Positions 33,480 to 45,360 of a stretch of DNA of 64,000 nt are shown one piece after another. Positions within the stretch are counted from its first letter, which is position 1, and each line of letters starts with the position of its first letter. The stretch is taken from NCBI GenBank assembly GCA_020205615.1, contig CM035162.1, forward strand, positions 38,864,464-38,928,463, in the 5' to 3' direction. The DNA is from Panax quinquefolius (taxonomy: Eukaryota; Streptophyta; Magnoliopsida; Apiales; Araliaceae). The position numbers and the translations under genes are program-made. Under the pieces are notes generated by a model. That model did no database searches and had not been told where the DNA came from. It saw only the letters and a program-made list of their open reading frames with translations.

Positions 33480-34690
33480 AAGCTACGCACTGAGAGCCGA
33501 TGCGATGAGGAAGAAAGTACAAGAAGGTGCTACGCCAAGCAAGAATCGATGAAGAAGGAATACTTTGAGTCAACTCCTGCATTTTGTGTTCCTAACAACC
33601 CCGATTTAAAGTATAAAATCATGATGGAGGCGCACAACACAACACACCGCTTGTAATCCATCTCGGGAGTACCAAAATGTATCGTGATCTTCACATACAT
33701 TTTGGTGGAGCAATATGAAGAGAGAGATAGCAGAATTTATCTCAAGGTGTTTAACTTGTCAACGAAGTCAAGCGCGAGCATCAAGTACCAAAAGGTCCAT
33801 TGCAACCACTTGAAATTTTGAATGGAAGTGGGAACACATTACCATGGATTTCAAGCATCGGTCTTCCCAAGGTTTCTCAAGGCATAGATGCAATTTGGGT
33901 CATCATTGATAGATCGACCAAGTCCGCCATTTCTACCTATACGAGAAACTTATACACTTGAACGCCTTGCTCAGATGTACATAAACGAGATTGTAAGATC
34001 GCATGGTATGCCAAGATCCATAGTTTCGATCGAGACCCAAGATTCACTTCAAGATTTTGGGTTAGTTTGCAAAAAGCTATGGGCACTGATTTACGATTTA
34101 GTTTCTAAGATATCATCCTCGACGGACGGACGGGCAATGGAGAGGACCATTCAAACTCTCAAGATCTATTAAGACTCGTGGTCCTCGACTTCAAGGGAAG
34201 TTGGGATAAGTTCCTACCATCGTGGAGTTTTCCTACAACAACAGCTTATCAAGCAAGTATCGCATGGCTCCATTCGAGGCGCCAGATGGAAGAAAGTGTC
34301 GCTCTCCAAAGATGTCTGGATGAGGTGGGTGAAGCAACGTTGTTGGGACCTGAGTTGGTACGTATGACTATTTAAAAGATTCAAACGATCCGACAACGAT
34401 AAAAACCTCACAAGATCGACAAAAGAGTTATGCCGATCTTCATCGAAAGGACGTGGAATTCGATATCGAGATCATGTGTTATTACGTGTTGCTTCCATGG
34501 AAGGGAGTTACTTAGATTTGGAAAGAGAGGAAAGCTCAACCTCGATTCATCGCCCATTTTTAATCCTCGATCGAGTAGGAATCGTGGGCGATAGACTCGC
34601 TTTTTACCGCCAAGTATGTCTCTCGTGTTCATAACATTTTTCACATATCTATGTTACGTAAATATGTGAAAGACCCCAACCACATTATTG
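33480..34690 (+). pseudogene. pol: pol integrase of B2
   Basis: Zinc finger remnants at about 33620-33780 (MMEAHNT, then CLTCQ in a shifted frame). The core has the first Asp near 33845. The open piece at 33888-34172 has PIRETYTLERLAQMYINEIV, then HGMPRSIVS, the second Asp region (GACCCAAGATTCACT) at about 34033, and the catalytic Glu in MERTIQTLK near 34141. The GPY/F module lies at about 34520-34680. All hallmarks are present in the DNA, spread over several frames. Confidence 0.8.
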
Positions 34691-34905
34691 AATTAGAACC
34701 AGACGAGATAGAGGAAGATTTAACGTATGAAGAGTTACCGTTAAAATCTTGATAAAAAGGATCATATTCTACGCCCAAGGTTATACCTCAAGTCAAAGTT
34801 TTCATGGAGAAACCACGATGTGGAAGAAATGACCGGGAGTTAGAATCGAGATGAAATCAAGATATCCTTACCTCTTCGACATACCAGTACGCACCCTAAT
34901 TTCGA
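34691..34905 (+). pseudogene. pol: chromodomain of B2
   Basis: ELEPDEIEEDLTYEELPLK-like sequence, then the QVKVFMEKPR / VEEMT / ELE block in shifting frames. Group II chromodomain position, immediately upstream of the PPT. Confidence 0.7.
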
Positions 34906-34918
34906 GGACTAAATTTCA

Positions 34919-34930
34919 TAAGAAGGGAGG
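34919..34930 (+). other. B2 polypurine tract
   Basis: AAGAAGGGAGG ends one base before the 3' LTR start (TGTAAGACCCC at 34932). Confidence 0.85.
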
Positions 34931-34931
34931 T

Positions 34932-37584
34932 TGTAAGACCCCAACTTTTTTGAATAAAGATTAAATTTTCTAAATATATTTTGAATATTATGGTGTGGAT
35001 TTGATATAATGTTATAGTTGTGGGTAATATTTACAAATTTTGCAAAAGTACGCAAGTTGTTATATAATATTCGATTGGTCTGGGAATATTCATTTTAACA
35101 GGAATATTCGCATAACGGCACAATCATTGGTGGACCCCCACAACTAATTATTGTTTGATCGAGAAAACGACAAAAATATTTTTTATGAAAATAACTACTA
35201 AGTTTTACCGTTAACTCGCTGAAACACCCTAAAGTTAAAAGTACAAGAATACGCGTGGTCGCATAAGAGTACACACCAGATTGATTATCGATGCTTACGT
35301 GAGAAGTCACTCGCTTATACTCAATTATTGCTACAAAGAATTCACGATCATATCTCTATATTATCGATTCAATTATTGTCACAAAGATTATTTCAGATAA
35401 TATTTTATATTATTAAATCAATAATTGAGACGATAAAGTTATTCATATTATTATTCGCAATATCGACAATGTCTAGAAGTTCACAAGGAGAGGTTCGTCA
35501 CCTAATCGCTACCAATAAGGAGAAATCCTTATCTGAAAGCCCCTCTTTTCCGGGAACGACTTCGTTGTTAAATATTGTGAGTTATAATATTAATGATGAA
35601 TAAGTCAGGTTGATTAAAAATGAATTTTGATAGTTCCATCAGGTCGGGATTATTAGTGTTAGTGGAAATCCACATCTATTCCAATGATAATTGATGTCTA
35701 GGGGGTTATATTGATAAATCTGTAATTTATCTGATAAATGAGCAATTAATTGCTACTAATTCACATGCTTATATAACTATTTGTTCACATGTGTGTACTA
35801 TTGAATCACATTATTTACTATTAGGGAGCTGTGCAAGATTGATAATACTTGCAATGACTAAGTTAAAATGGAGGTATGATGGAGGTACTATATCGTAATT
35901 CGTATTTTCACATGATTATACTATCGATTCACATGATTGAACTATTGATTCACATTATTTACTATTAGGGGAGGTGGTGCAAGTTTGATAATACTGCAGG
36001 ACTAAATTAAAAATGAAAGAAAAGTTCGAGGTATCAGATCGTAAATTTTCGAGCCCCAAAACGTGTAATTATCGAAAACTATATTTTCCTATAAATAAGC
36101 TCATTCTTCCTTCATTTCTCACCAATTCACAAAAGCTTTAGAGCGATTATTATAGAGAGAAATTATAGAGAGAAAGAAGAAGAGAAGTCTCACACCTCAC
36201 TATTCCAAAGATCCAGCTTTTTCCAAGGTAGGAGTATTATTTCTTTCTTATCCATGAAGAGAACTTCGTTATTCCATTCTTTATTATTCTATTGAATAAC
36301 TCAGATACGCGGCTAACCCTATACTTGGTGAAAATTCTTCGTTATTCCATTCTTTATCATTCTCGTTGAACATCCCCGTCTAGCAAGGCATATTACGCCG
36401 GACCGGTTCCATTATTTATCATTTCGCTGAACATCCTCGTCAAGCGCTTTTACGCTTTTGACCGGTTCCGGTTCCATTTTATTATTCGCTTGAATATCCT
36501 CGTCATGGCTTTTACGACGACCGATTCCATTTTTTATTATTCGCATTGAATATCCCGTCTGCGCGCTTTTTACGCCGACCGATTCCGTTATTTATTATTC
36601 TCGTTGAATAACTCGCCCGTAAGGCTTCTATCGCATGCCCGGTGATTTCTTTTGTTATTCCATTCTTATTATACTCAAATAAGTTAAAGTTTTGACTTCT
36701 ATACTCCATGAAATTAGTGGAATATCCTCGATATTCAAGGCTTCATCCAAAGATCTTTTCATGGAAATATTCTTTCGAGCATTCTTGAATTTTACTCCAC
36801 AAAGCAAAGATCATGTCGATAATTTGACGTTATTATTCCTCGGATAAATTAATTTTTGAACTTGTTTTATTGAATTTTATATCATTGTCATCATCCTCAT
36901 GTTTATATTTTTTGAAAGTCATCTGTGGCCTAGAAGCATGGGGATGGACTTGGTATGATTACGACTCTGAGATTATTCTTGTAATCATAACCGTAATGTT
37001 ACAAATGATGTGGTAAAAGTCCTCATCGCCCGTAGTATTGATGGATGCTTGTTGGTACGATCACGACCATTAATGAATACACAAATATTCTCGCCCGTAG
37101 AAGGTATGGATAATTGTGGTCGTGATACTAAAGAATATCCTCGTCGTCAAAAGTGGGTGATTCAATGATGTGGATTATTTATTGTCGAGTCCCAACGATA
37201 AAAGTGATGAAAAACTTTTAAATCATAAAAGATAGTAGATTTTATTCTCTACTGACTCTTTTAATGGATCGTTTGTTCACCGCAGCTTAAACTTGATGGT
37301 TGTTATATTATATCGCTTTAACATCGTCAAGGCTAACGATAATATATTTCGCATTATCTTAGTCATAATATTTCCTATCGGGCTAGTTGAGCTCACCCTT
37401 TACTTTCATTGTTCTCTTCAGAAATGAGAACGAAAGCAGGACTAGCTCTGGGAAACGGAGTGACTTACCGTGATGATAGCATTAGTAGTCCTCACTATTC
37501 AAGTGAAATAGTGGGAAAATAAATGTAATAATATTGAATTTGAGTTTCAGTATATTGCCTAGACGACAATATTTGTATTAAAAC
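34932..37584 (+). repeat. 3' LTR of B2 (truncated at its end)
   Basis: Starts TGTAAGACCCC. TATAAATAA at 36090-36098, AGGTAGG at 36226-36232, array at about 36255-36680, paired TATGATTA region at about 36950-37080. It stops after ATTTGTATTAAAAC, about 110 bases short of the expected end, where Athila sequence begins. Confidence 0.87.
36255..36680 (+). repeat. B-type LTR array in B2 3' LTR
   Basis: Six to seven units of about 60-70 bp with TTTATTATTC, TTGAA(C/T)ATC and ACGCCGACCGGTTCC or a variant. More units and more CG than in B1. Confidence 0.75.
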
Positions 37585-38160
37585 TGGAAAAAAATGAAAC
37601 ATGCTGAGTCTTCTGGTGGGTCGAGAAGAAATACTCCCATAAACACAAGCATGAGATGGAGCGAAACGACTCAATCGACCATCTATCTAAAACAAAGGGA
37701 ATAATGACGGGAAAAGAGCAAAAGAGCCCCCGTGTTAGAAAAAAATAGAAAAAGAAGAAAGTATAAGTATCCTACATGTACCCTGGAATTTGGTATTGTT
37801 TAATTTTAGTTGAGTTGGGCCTATCTTTGAAATTTTTAAGTTTGCACTGTATGATTCCTTCTAAGAAGTTGTTTATGTATTGAATTTGGGTCCGTATCAG
37901 TTATCTTAGATGTTGATCACACACGCACGCTATACCAGTGATAATTGTTCAAGATTTGAGAATTAATACGAAAGTGTGGATTGGTTCCGGTAATTCTTAT
38001 TGTAAAGTTGCTTGTTTTCTCTGAGGCCGCTGGGATAAGTTAGTTTCTACGATATTGTTGGATTTTTAGGCATTTAGAATTTTATTGCATTTCATTGTAT
38101 TGCATAGCATGTAGTTTGTTTTGTGCTCGAGGACTAGCACGGTTTAAGTTTGGGGGATTT
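37585..38160 (+). repeat. 3' internal tail of an upstream, truncated Athila copy
   Basis: This 576-bp stretch matches 48150-48745, the region just before the Athila 3' LTR, including the polypurine tract AAGTTTGGGGGA (38147-38158). Yet here it lies before the 5' LTR. It is best read as the 3' end of a second element sharing the LTR at 38161-39545. An alternative is that the LTR is longer (about 2 kb) and 5'-truncated here. Confidence 0.6.
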
Positions 38161-39545
38161 TGATAAGTGGATTTAATATACACGAATCGATATTCATTTC
38201 AAGTTTAAATTCTTAGTTATCTTTGTGTTTTGTGTTCATTTTCACTCGTTTCATGTTATTTTATGTGTAGGGTGGTCATGGATGCAAGTGGTGAAGAATG
38301 GCGGAGTTCTGGAGCAAAAGTGGAAAAACTCATGAAAGCGAAAAAATTCCTTAGCAGAAGCCACGCCTCACTGGGATTTTGCCTGATTGAGTCTGCACTC
38401 CCCACCGGCGGGGGTCCCGAATCCCGCAGTGACTGCTTCATTGCTTGAACTCACCGCAACATGGATTTGTGATGCTTTGTTAGGCGCTCGACTCTGAAAA
38501 GGCGATTTTGCCGTAACATAAGGAGAGTTTAATATTACGTTGTAATCAACAAAATCATGAACACAATGAGCATATTACGTAGATTAATTCTGGTGATTCA
38601 AGTCACGCGAGCTTGAGGAGTAATTTTTAGAGAATTTGAAGTGTGATTCAAAATCTAGGCTACGTGAAGGGGTTTTCATTATTCTTCTTCTCTTAAGTCT
38701 TTTATTTGTAATTGAAAAGATGTTTTCAATATATTATTCGCTTTTTTAATTCATTCGTTATGAACTAATTAGCTTATTAGACTTGTGGATGGATCCTTGG
38801 GTGAAACGATGATTTTATAACTTTGATTTCCAATTTAATAAAGTATTTTCAGTTTATCTATGTTAATTCGAGCGTGAATTTATGAATTGCTTGATCAACA
38901 ATTCTTTGTGGAATTGAATGGAATCAAGAGAGGATATTCAAATGTGTACCTCTAGTTAATATAGCATGTGTCGAATTTTGTGAATAAAGATTTTTGATTA
39001 TTGTTAAGGTAGAGATATGCTTGACATTACATGTAATTCCGTAAAGAACTTAAGGTTAAACCTTCTTTAATTGTCGTTCACATGTAGATATAGTGAGTTG
39101 GTTGATTTATGTGTTTAACGGATTTCTATCTTAATTGTGGATTGACATTAATACTGAAGATTAGTGCATCGAGAGGTGGTTAATACTATGTTCGTGTTCT
39201 TGATTAATAAATTGAGATAGTGAATTGAATTGGAATAAAGGTGTTAAAATCAGAGTGAAGCTTCAGGTGAAATCATAAGTCTAATTCTCTATTAATTGTT
39301 TCAATTCCGCATTTTGATATTGGTGATTTGGTTTGTGGTATTTTATTTGTTTTAATTTAGGTTCTATAATTTTTAATCATTGAATTGGATAGTTTAATAA
39401 AATTAGGATTAATAGGAAATTGATAATTGTGAAGTTAAGTTTCTTTACTAAATTGTCTCGTGGGAACGATACTCTATTCATCACTTTATTACTTGTCGAC
39501 TACGTACACTTGCGTGTTTTCATGCTGTATCAATTTTATCCAACA
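38161..39545 (+). repeat. Athila 5' LTR
   Basis: Starts TGATAAGTGGATTTAATA and ends TTTATCCAACA. The start is fixed by the polypurine tract directly before it and by agreement with the 3' copy. A local GC-rich patch with CCACCGGCGGGGGTCCCG lies at 38400-38430. Confidence 0.75.
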
Positions 39546-39739
39546 AGTTTTATTCTGCTCATCGGGACCATTTAGTATAAATCTTAATAGTTTTACAATA
39601 TCGCTTTAATTAATCCAGCTTTTTTACTTAGACATTTTTATTTTTGTTCGCTTCTTATATTTTAGGTGTGGAAGTGATATGTAAATCCCTCATCCCAAAA
39701 TCCATTTACCGCCTTTTGATTTATTTATATTGATAAAAG
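39546..39739 (+). other. Athila primer site and untranslated leader
   Basis: AGTTTTATTCTGCTCATCGGGACC follows the LTR end. It is a damaged form of the AGTTTTTGGCGCCGTTGCCGGGG primer region usual for Athila; the second Athila LTR at 52504 keeps AGTTTTTGGC. The rest of the leader shows nothing recognisable. Confidence 0.55.
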
Positions 39740-40218
39740 GTTTCAGAGGTTGAGCAATTGGATAAAGGAAACGAGACAAGAATTTGAAACACTTGAGGAA
39801 GAAGAGGAAATGGCAGCCGAAGATTGGAAAGCATTAAGAGATCCAGCGCCACGCCTAAGGTGACCGAACTGCAATCAAGCATCACCAGTTCAAGAATAAT
39901 AGCAATGAATACATTTGAAATTAAGCCGTGGACGATACAAATGATTCAAAATTTAGTTCATTGGGGGATTGGCAAATGATAATCCGAAACGAGCATCTAG
40001 TCGGGCTTTTTGGAACTGTCGTATGACACCTTTAGGTTCAATGGGGTGTCGATGAAGTCGTGAAACTTCGATTGTTCCCATTCTCTCACGGACAAGGCGA
40101 AGAGTCAAGTTACATTCTTTACCATCCGGCTCGATAACTACATGGGAGGATTTAGCTCGTAAATTCCTCGCAAAAATTCTTTCCACCCCGTGAAAACTAC
40201 AAAGATGAGAAACGAGAT

Positions 40219-40706
40219 AACGATGTTTGAACAGCAACATGGGGAGTCATTATATGAGGCTTGGGAGAGATACAAAGAATTACTCAGAAAATGCCCACAT
40301 CATGGATTGCCCAAGTGGCTGCAGATGAACACTTTTTACAACGGGTTACATGGGAATCTCAGGACAAGTATTGATGCAGCGCCGGGAGGAGCATTCATGG
40401 CTAAGAATTACGAGGAAGCAAACGAGTTTATTAACAATTGGCATGCTTAATAACTACCAAAGGGCCCACAAAGAAGAATGACACAAGCAAAGGCAGTTGG
40501 GGGTGTTAGAAGTAGATAGTATGACAACGATGCAAGCACGTATATCCTCAGACTTACAAAGATGTTGGAGTCAGAGTGTACGATATGGAAAGACAAGCAC
40601 AACAAAACACAAAGAAGTGGCAATAATATGTGAATTGTGCACGGGAGAGCACCCAACGGAGCAATGTGAGATTAATCCAGCAGCTGTGAAGTTCATAGGC
40701 AACTAT
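40219..40706 (+). repeat. gag tandem duplication, copy 1
   Basis: 488 bp beginning AACGATGTTTGAACAGCAACA and ending AGGCAACTAT. Its knuckle reads CELCTGEHPTEQC. Confidence 0.88.
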
Positions 40707-41204
40707 AACGATGTTTGAACATCAATATGGGGAGTCGTTATATGAGGCTTGGGAGAGATACAAAGAATTGCTCGTAAAATGCCCACATCATGGATTGCCC
40801 AAGTGGTCGCAGATGAACACTTTTACAATTCCGGGTTACATGGGAATCTCGTGACAAGTATCGATCCAAATATTGGAGGAGCATTCATGGCTAAGAGTTA
40901 CGAGGAAGCATATGAGTTGATTGAAACCATGGCGCTTAATAACTACCAAAGGGCCCACAACAAGAATGACACACAACAATGGCAAATTGGGGTGTTAGAA
41001 GTAGATAGTATGACAAATGATGCAAGCACGATATTCTACACTTACAAAGATGTTAGAGTTTCAGAAAAGAAAGACAAGCACAATAAACACAACAAAAGCA
41101 AAGAAGTGGAGCAAGTGGCAATAATATGTGATTTGTGCGCGGAAGAGCACCCAACGGAGCAATGTGCGATTAATCCAAAGAAATGCAGCAATTATAGGCA
41201 ACTA
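40707..41204 (+). repeat. gag tandem duplication, copy 2
   Basis: Begins AACGATGTTTGAACATCAATA and ends AGGCAACTAC. About nine bases in ten match copy 1 by eye. Confidence 0.88.
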
Positions 41205-41215
41205 CAAATGTAACT

Positions 41216-41749
41216 CTGCAAAACATATATCAGAACACATATAATCAAGGAAATAAGAATCATCCGAATTTCTCATGGAGCAACAACAAGCAAAATCAAG
41301 CTTCACGACAATCATATCCACCATGATTTGAGTAACCAAAGAACAACCAAATTTCAATATCAAGAAAGGAACCGATGTGGAGGAAGTGTTCTCAAAATAC
41401 ATGACTAGCAACGATTCGCTATGAAAAAATTAAGCTATGGCTATCAAAAATATAGAAAATCGACAGTCAAATTGCATTGGCATGAATAATAGACCACAAG
41501 GAACATTACCTAGTGATTACCGAGAGAAATCAAGGGTAATCATGAGCAATGTCAAGCGCTTATGTTGAGAAGTGGAAAACATCTCTTGGTAATAATAATG
41601 TAAAAATTCAAATGACACACCAGGGGAAAAAGTTAATGACAAAGAACGTGGAGGAAGGTAATAAAAGCGAGGAAACATGCTTAAACAATAAACCAATGGT
41701 TTATCCTCCACCACCGCTTTCAAAGATAGGGTCCAAAAATGTAAATCGA
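41216..41749 (+). pseudogene. gag: gag C-terminus / gag-protease linker of Athila-like element
   Basis: Low-complexity Asn/Gln-rich coding remnant (NNKQNQ-like) followed by an open piece at 41549-41752 ending KPMVYPPPPLSKIGSKN. The proline run before the protease is typical of Athila polyproteins. Confidence 0.6.
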
Positions 41750-42653
41750 TAAGGCAGCACCAGTGTTTTTAGACGTGTTCAAGAAACTCCAGATTAACAT
41801 CCCATTCATGGAGGCCCTAGAGCAAATGTCGAGTTATGCTAAGTTTATGAAAGGAATTTCACGAGGAAAATGAAATGGGAAGAATTTGAAATAGTGGCAC
41901 TAACAGAGGTGTAGAAGCAAGGTTGTGGTAAAGGTTACCACCAAAACTTAAAGACCTGTGGGAGCTTTACTATCCCATGCACGATCGGGAAAATGTCATT
42001 TAATAAATGTCTATATGATCGGGGGCAAGTGTGAACCTCATGCCATTATCAAGATATACGTAATTGGGTTTGCCTGCACAAAGCCTACTAATATTTCATT
42101 ACAGGTTGCATGATAAGGTCAATCACATATCCGAGAGGCATAAGAGAGGACATTCGTAAAAGTGGATAAGTTTATATTCCCTCATGACTTTATCATTCTC
42201 GATTTCGAGGAGGATAAGAACATACCGATTATCCTAGGGAGACCTTTCTTGGCTACGGGAAGGACACTCATAGATGTGCAAAAAGGAGAACTTACTATAA
42301 GAGTCCAAGATCAAGAAATCAAATTTAACGTGTTCAAGGCCATGAAATTCCCTACGGATGAGGAAGAATGTTTTAGGATGGATTTAATTGAGCAAATCAT
42401 CAGTGAAGATATGAGCAAGAGTTTGGTCATTGATCCATTAGAAACAACCTTACTGGGGGATGAAGAAAAGGATGACCCAAAATTTGTGGACCTCTTACAG
42501 ATGCTAGATTCATTGCCACGAGCCAGCCGCTTCAGAGCACCGTTTGAACCTTTGCACACGGAGGAAAAAGTCAGAAAAAATCAAACCGCTATCGAGGAGC
42601 CACCAACATCGAGCTTAAGCCACTCCCTAAACATCTCGTGTATGCGATTTTAG
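41750..42653 (+). pseudogene. pol: pol protease of Athila-like element
   Basis: N-terminal part FLDVFKKLQINIPFMEALEQ in a shifted frame, then TIPCTIG and the active-site region LYD-x-GAS-VNLMP near 42010-42045, interrupted by a one-base indel. The open piece at 42162-42653 (163 codons) contains DKFIFPHDFIILDFEED, PIILGRPFLATGRTLIDV and KGELTIRVQDQEIKFNVF, a strong match to Athila protease C-termini. Confidence 0.85.
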
Positions 42654-42929
42654 GCAATTCAAATTTTTACTCAGAATTATTTCACACACTTAACGAATCT
42701 AAGCAGGAAGAAAAGTTGCCGAGGGTGCTTAGGGATCACAAATCAATGATTGGTCGAAGATTGTGGAAATAAAGGGAATTATCCCGTCATTTCGCATGCA
42801 CAAGATTCTCGAAGGGAGGATGATGCAAGTTCGACAATGAGCATCAACGATCGACTTAACCCAATTATGAAGGACGTGGTAAAGAAAGAAATTTCAAATT
42901 ATTGGATGTTCAGATTATATATCCAATTT
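42654..42929 (+). pseudogene. pol: Athila pol linker between protease and RT
   Basis: Continues the polyprotein in changing frames: LKPLPKHLVYA.LGNSN-like, LLRVLRDHKSMIG-like and GIIPSFRMHKI-like pieces, matching the segment preceding RT in Athila elements (LP..L.YAFLG, then the IG..I.DIKGI and C.HKI blocks). Confidence 0.6.
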
Positions 42930-43640
42930 CCGATAGAAATGGGTTAGTCCGGGTTCATCAGTGCGCCAAAAAAAGGGGGGAACGATCGTGGTACGTAATG
43001 AAGACAACGAGTTAATTCCAACAAGAATGCTTATAGGATGGAGGGTGTGCATCGATTATAGAAGATTGAATAAGATAACCCGAAAAGATCATTTTTCACG
43101 CCTTTATCGATCAAATGCTAGATAGATTAATGGACACGAGTACTACTATTTATCGATGGATACTTGCCATAACCCATCACCATCGCTTCCCGAGGATCAA
43201 GAGAAGACAACATTTACATGCCTCTTACGACACATTTGCATTCGTGGATGATGTCATTCTAGTTATGCAATGCACCGCAACTTTTCAACTGGTGTATGAT
43301 GGCCATTTTTTCAGATACGGTGGAGAGAAATGTTGAAGTCTTCATGGACAATTTCTATGTCACGGAGACAACTTTGATACTTGCTTAGGAATTTGGTCAT
43401 GGTATTGCGGCGATGTAAGGATACAAACCTCATACTTAATTGGGAAAAATGCCACTCATGGTCAAGAAGGCATAATTTTGGGCCATAAGGTGCTCGGTTC
43501 AAGGATCGAGGTGGACAAAGCAAAGTCGGATACGATCGAGAAACCGCCTCCACCGAGTTCCATCAAGGGTATTAGAAGTTTTTAAAGGGCATACCTGGGT
43601 TCTACAGAGGTTCATAAAAGATTTCTCAAAATTGCAAAAC
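42930..43640 (+). pseudogene. pol: pol reverse transcriptase of Athila-like element
   Basis: WRVCIDYRRLNKITRKDHF near 43040, FIDQMLDRL near 43110, then HRFPRIKRRQHLH-like sequence matching PEDQEKTTFTCPYG in another frame. The catalytic box at 43341-43352 reads FMDN, so the second Asp of the usual FMDD is Asn (AAT). Downstream are NWEKCHF, EGIILGHKV and GFYRGFIKDFSKI. Multiple frameshifts. Inactive both by frame and by the Asp change, if the base is right. Confidence 0.78.
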
Positions 43641-43679
43641 CTCTATGTAGTCTTTAGAGAAGGATACCACTTTCGCTTT

Positions 43680-44130
43680 TACTACTGAATGCAAGTCGCT
43701 TGAATTGTTGAAGAAGAAATTAACTACGTACTCTCGTGATAGTCGCATTCTGCATCGAATATGCCATTCGAGCTTATGTGTGATGCGAGACATACTATGG
43801 TTGGGGCTATTTTGGGACAAAGATGAGACAAGGTGTTTCACGCCATATACTATGCAAGCAAAAACACTCACAGAGACTCAAATGAATTACACTACCACCG
43901 AAAAGGAATTGCTTGTAGCAGTGTACGCGTGTTGATAAATTTCTGGGCATACTTGACGGACTAAGGTGATAGTCTATACGGACCATTCAAGCGATCTCTG
44001 CATCTAATAGCGAAAAAGATGCTAAACCACGCCTTATCCGATGGATTCTCCTACTTCAAGAGTTTGACTTAGAAATTAAAGATAGAAAGGGATGGAGAAT
44101 AAAGTCACACCATTTATCAAGGCCGGAAAA
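43680..44130 (+). pseudogene. pol: pol RNase H of Athila-like element
   Basis: FELMCDARHTMVG-like sequence near 43765 with the first Asp retained, FHAIYYASKTLTETQMNYTT and EKELLAVVYA-like sequence (43840-43935), then YTDHS and [17 protein letters not shown] at about 43975-44080. Well preserved apart from indels. Confidence 0.78.
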
Positions 44131-44189
44131 TTCAAGAGAAAAGGATGAATATAGATGCGCAATTAAAGAGTCATTCCTGGATGAGCAAC

Positions 44190-45360
44190 TATTTGGGTTA
44201 AATGCGAATTTCTTTGGTATGCAGATTTCATGAACTATCCGGCGTGAGCAACATGCTTCCCCGATCTTACACAACAACAAAAAAGAAGTTTCTTCACGAC
44301 GTCAAGTGGTACATGTGGGATGAGCCTTATCTATTCAAACAAAGTAGTTGCCGACAAGATGATTCGACGATGTATCCCTACATGTTGAAGTGCACAACAT
44401 ATACGCAGAATGCCACTCATCGACATATGGGGGACATTATGGGAGTGAGCGATCATGGCAAAAGTGCTTCAAGCAAGTTTTATGGCCAACATCGCTCAAA
44501 GACGCCCACCTATTTGTGAAAACCCGTGATAGATGCCAAAGGGTGGGCAACATCTCTAAACAGAATGAGATGCCCCTACAAACAATTCTTGAAGTGGAAA
44601 TCTTTGATGTATGGGGCATCGATTTCACGGACCATTCCTTCGTCCACACGAAAGCAATCAAGATATTTTACTCATGCAGTGGATTACATCTAAATGGGTC
44701 AAGCCAGCAAGACTACCATCTAACGACGCCAAGGTGGTCCTCAAATTCCAACATGAAAACATTTTCACAAGGTTCGCACGCTAAGAGAAATAATCAAATG
44801 ATTTAAGGTAAATACTTTGTAATAAGTCTTTATAGCTCTATTCGACTAAGTATGGGGTTAACCACAAGGTGGCTACAACATATCACCCTCAAACAAATGG
44901 ACAAGTTGCCGAGGTATCAAACAGAAGAAGAAGATTTTGGAAAAGTCAGAACCGAAGCCTCGGAAAGATTGGTCACTTTATTGACGACGACATGGGCTTA
45001 CCGGACTTCATATAAAGCACCAATCTGAATGTCACCATATCCACTCCTATACTACGGAAAAGCATGTCACTTACCGGTGGAGTTACAGCACAAGGCCTAT
45101 TGGACAATACAAAAATTGAATTTTCATCAATCCGCCGTAGGAGAAAAGAGGCTACTCCAACTTAATGAGCTCGATTTAATTTCGACTTCAGCATACGAGA
45201 ACGCCAAGCTTTACAAGGAAAAGGTTAAAAGATGGCACGACGTAAGATTGTACATCGAACATTCGAGCCGGACAATCGGCCCTCTTATTCAACTCACTAC
45301 CGCGATTGTTCCTCGTGAAAGCTTAAGTCGAGATGGTCCGGACCATTCACTATAAAGTGA
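44190..45360 (+). pseudogene. pol: pol integrase of Athila-like element
   Basis: Zinc-finger pair: HDVKWYMWDEPYLFK (44295-44340), then ECHSSTYGGHYG and DRCQRVGNISKQNEMP in the open piece at 44390-44806, with the first catalytic Asp in VWGIDF near 44610-44630. The second Asp region is eroded; YGVNHKVATTYHPQTNGQV is clear at about 44852-44905. The C-terminal open piece 45029-45355 has YGKACHLPVELQHKAYW and KRLLQLNELD, characteristic of Athila. Confidence 0.82.

Larger units (their letters stand above)
27731..37584 (+). mobile_element. Tekay-like element B2
   Basis: The most complete chromovirus in the window: LTR, PBS, gag with an intact CCHC knuckle, protease, RT with an internal duplication, RNase H, integrase, chromodomain, PPT and a 3' LTR lacking about 110 bp at its end. 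Every domain has frameshifts, but the DNA is collinear throughout. Confidence 0.85.
39740..41215 (+). pseudogene. gag: gag of Athila-like element (internally duplicated)
   Basis: Starts around the acidic stretch EEEEEMAAEDW (the ATG at 39810 is one possible start). FEIKPWTIQMIQNL and GGLANDNP/LFPFSLTD-like segments follow, then the hallmark ESLYEAWERYKELLRKCPHH at about 40240. The block from there to the zinc knuckle occurs twice in tandem (40219-40706 and 40707-41204). The second copy contains CDLCAEEHPTEQC, a C-x2-C-x3-H-x4-C knuckle. Open pieces are 40190-40450 and 40749-41213; frames are broken between them. Confidence 0.85.

Noticed and set aside
36950..37080. TATGATTATGACC / TAATCATGACC pairs as a tRNA or structured RNA gene
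   Set aside because: No cloverleaf or A/B box pattern; the pairs are loose repeats within the LTR.
38230..38448. Forward and reverse frames around 38230-38448 as a small host gene
   Set aside because: The stretch is inside the Athila LTR and recurs with frame-breaking indels at 48800-49030.
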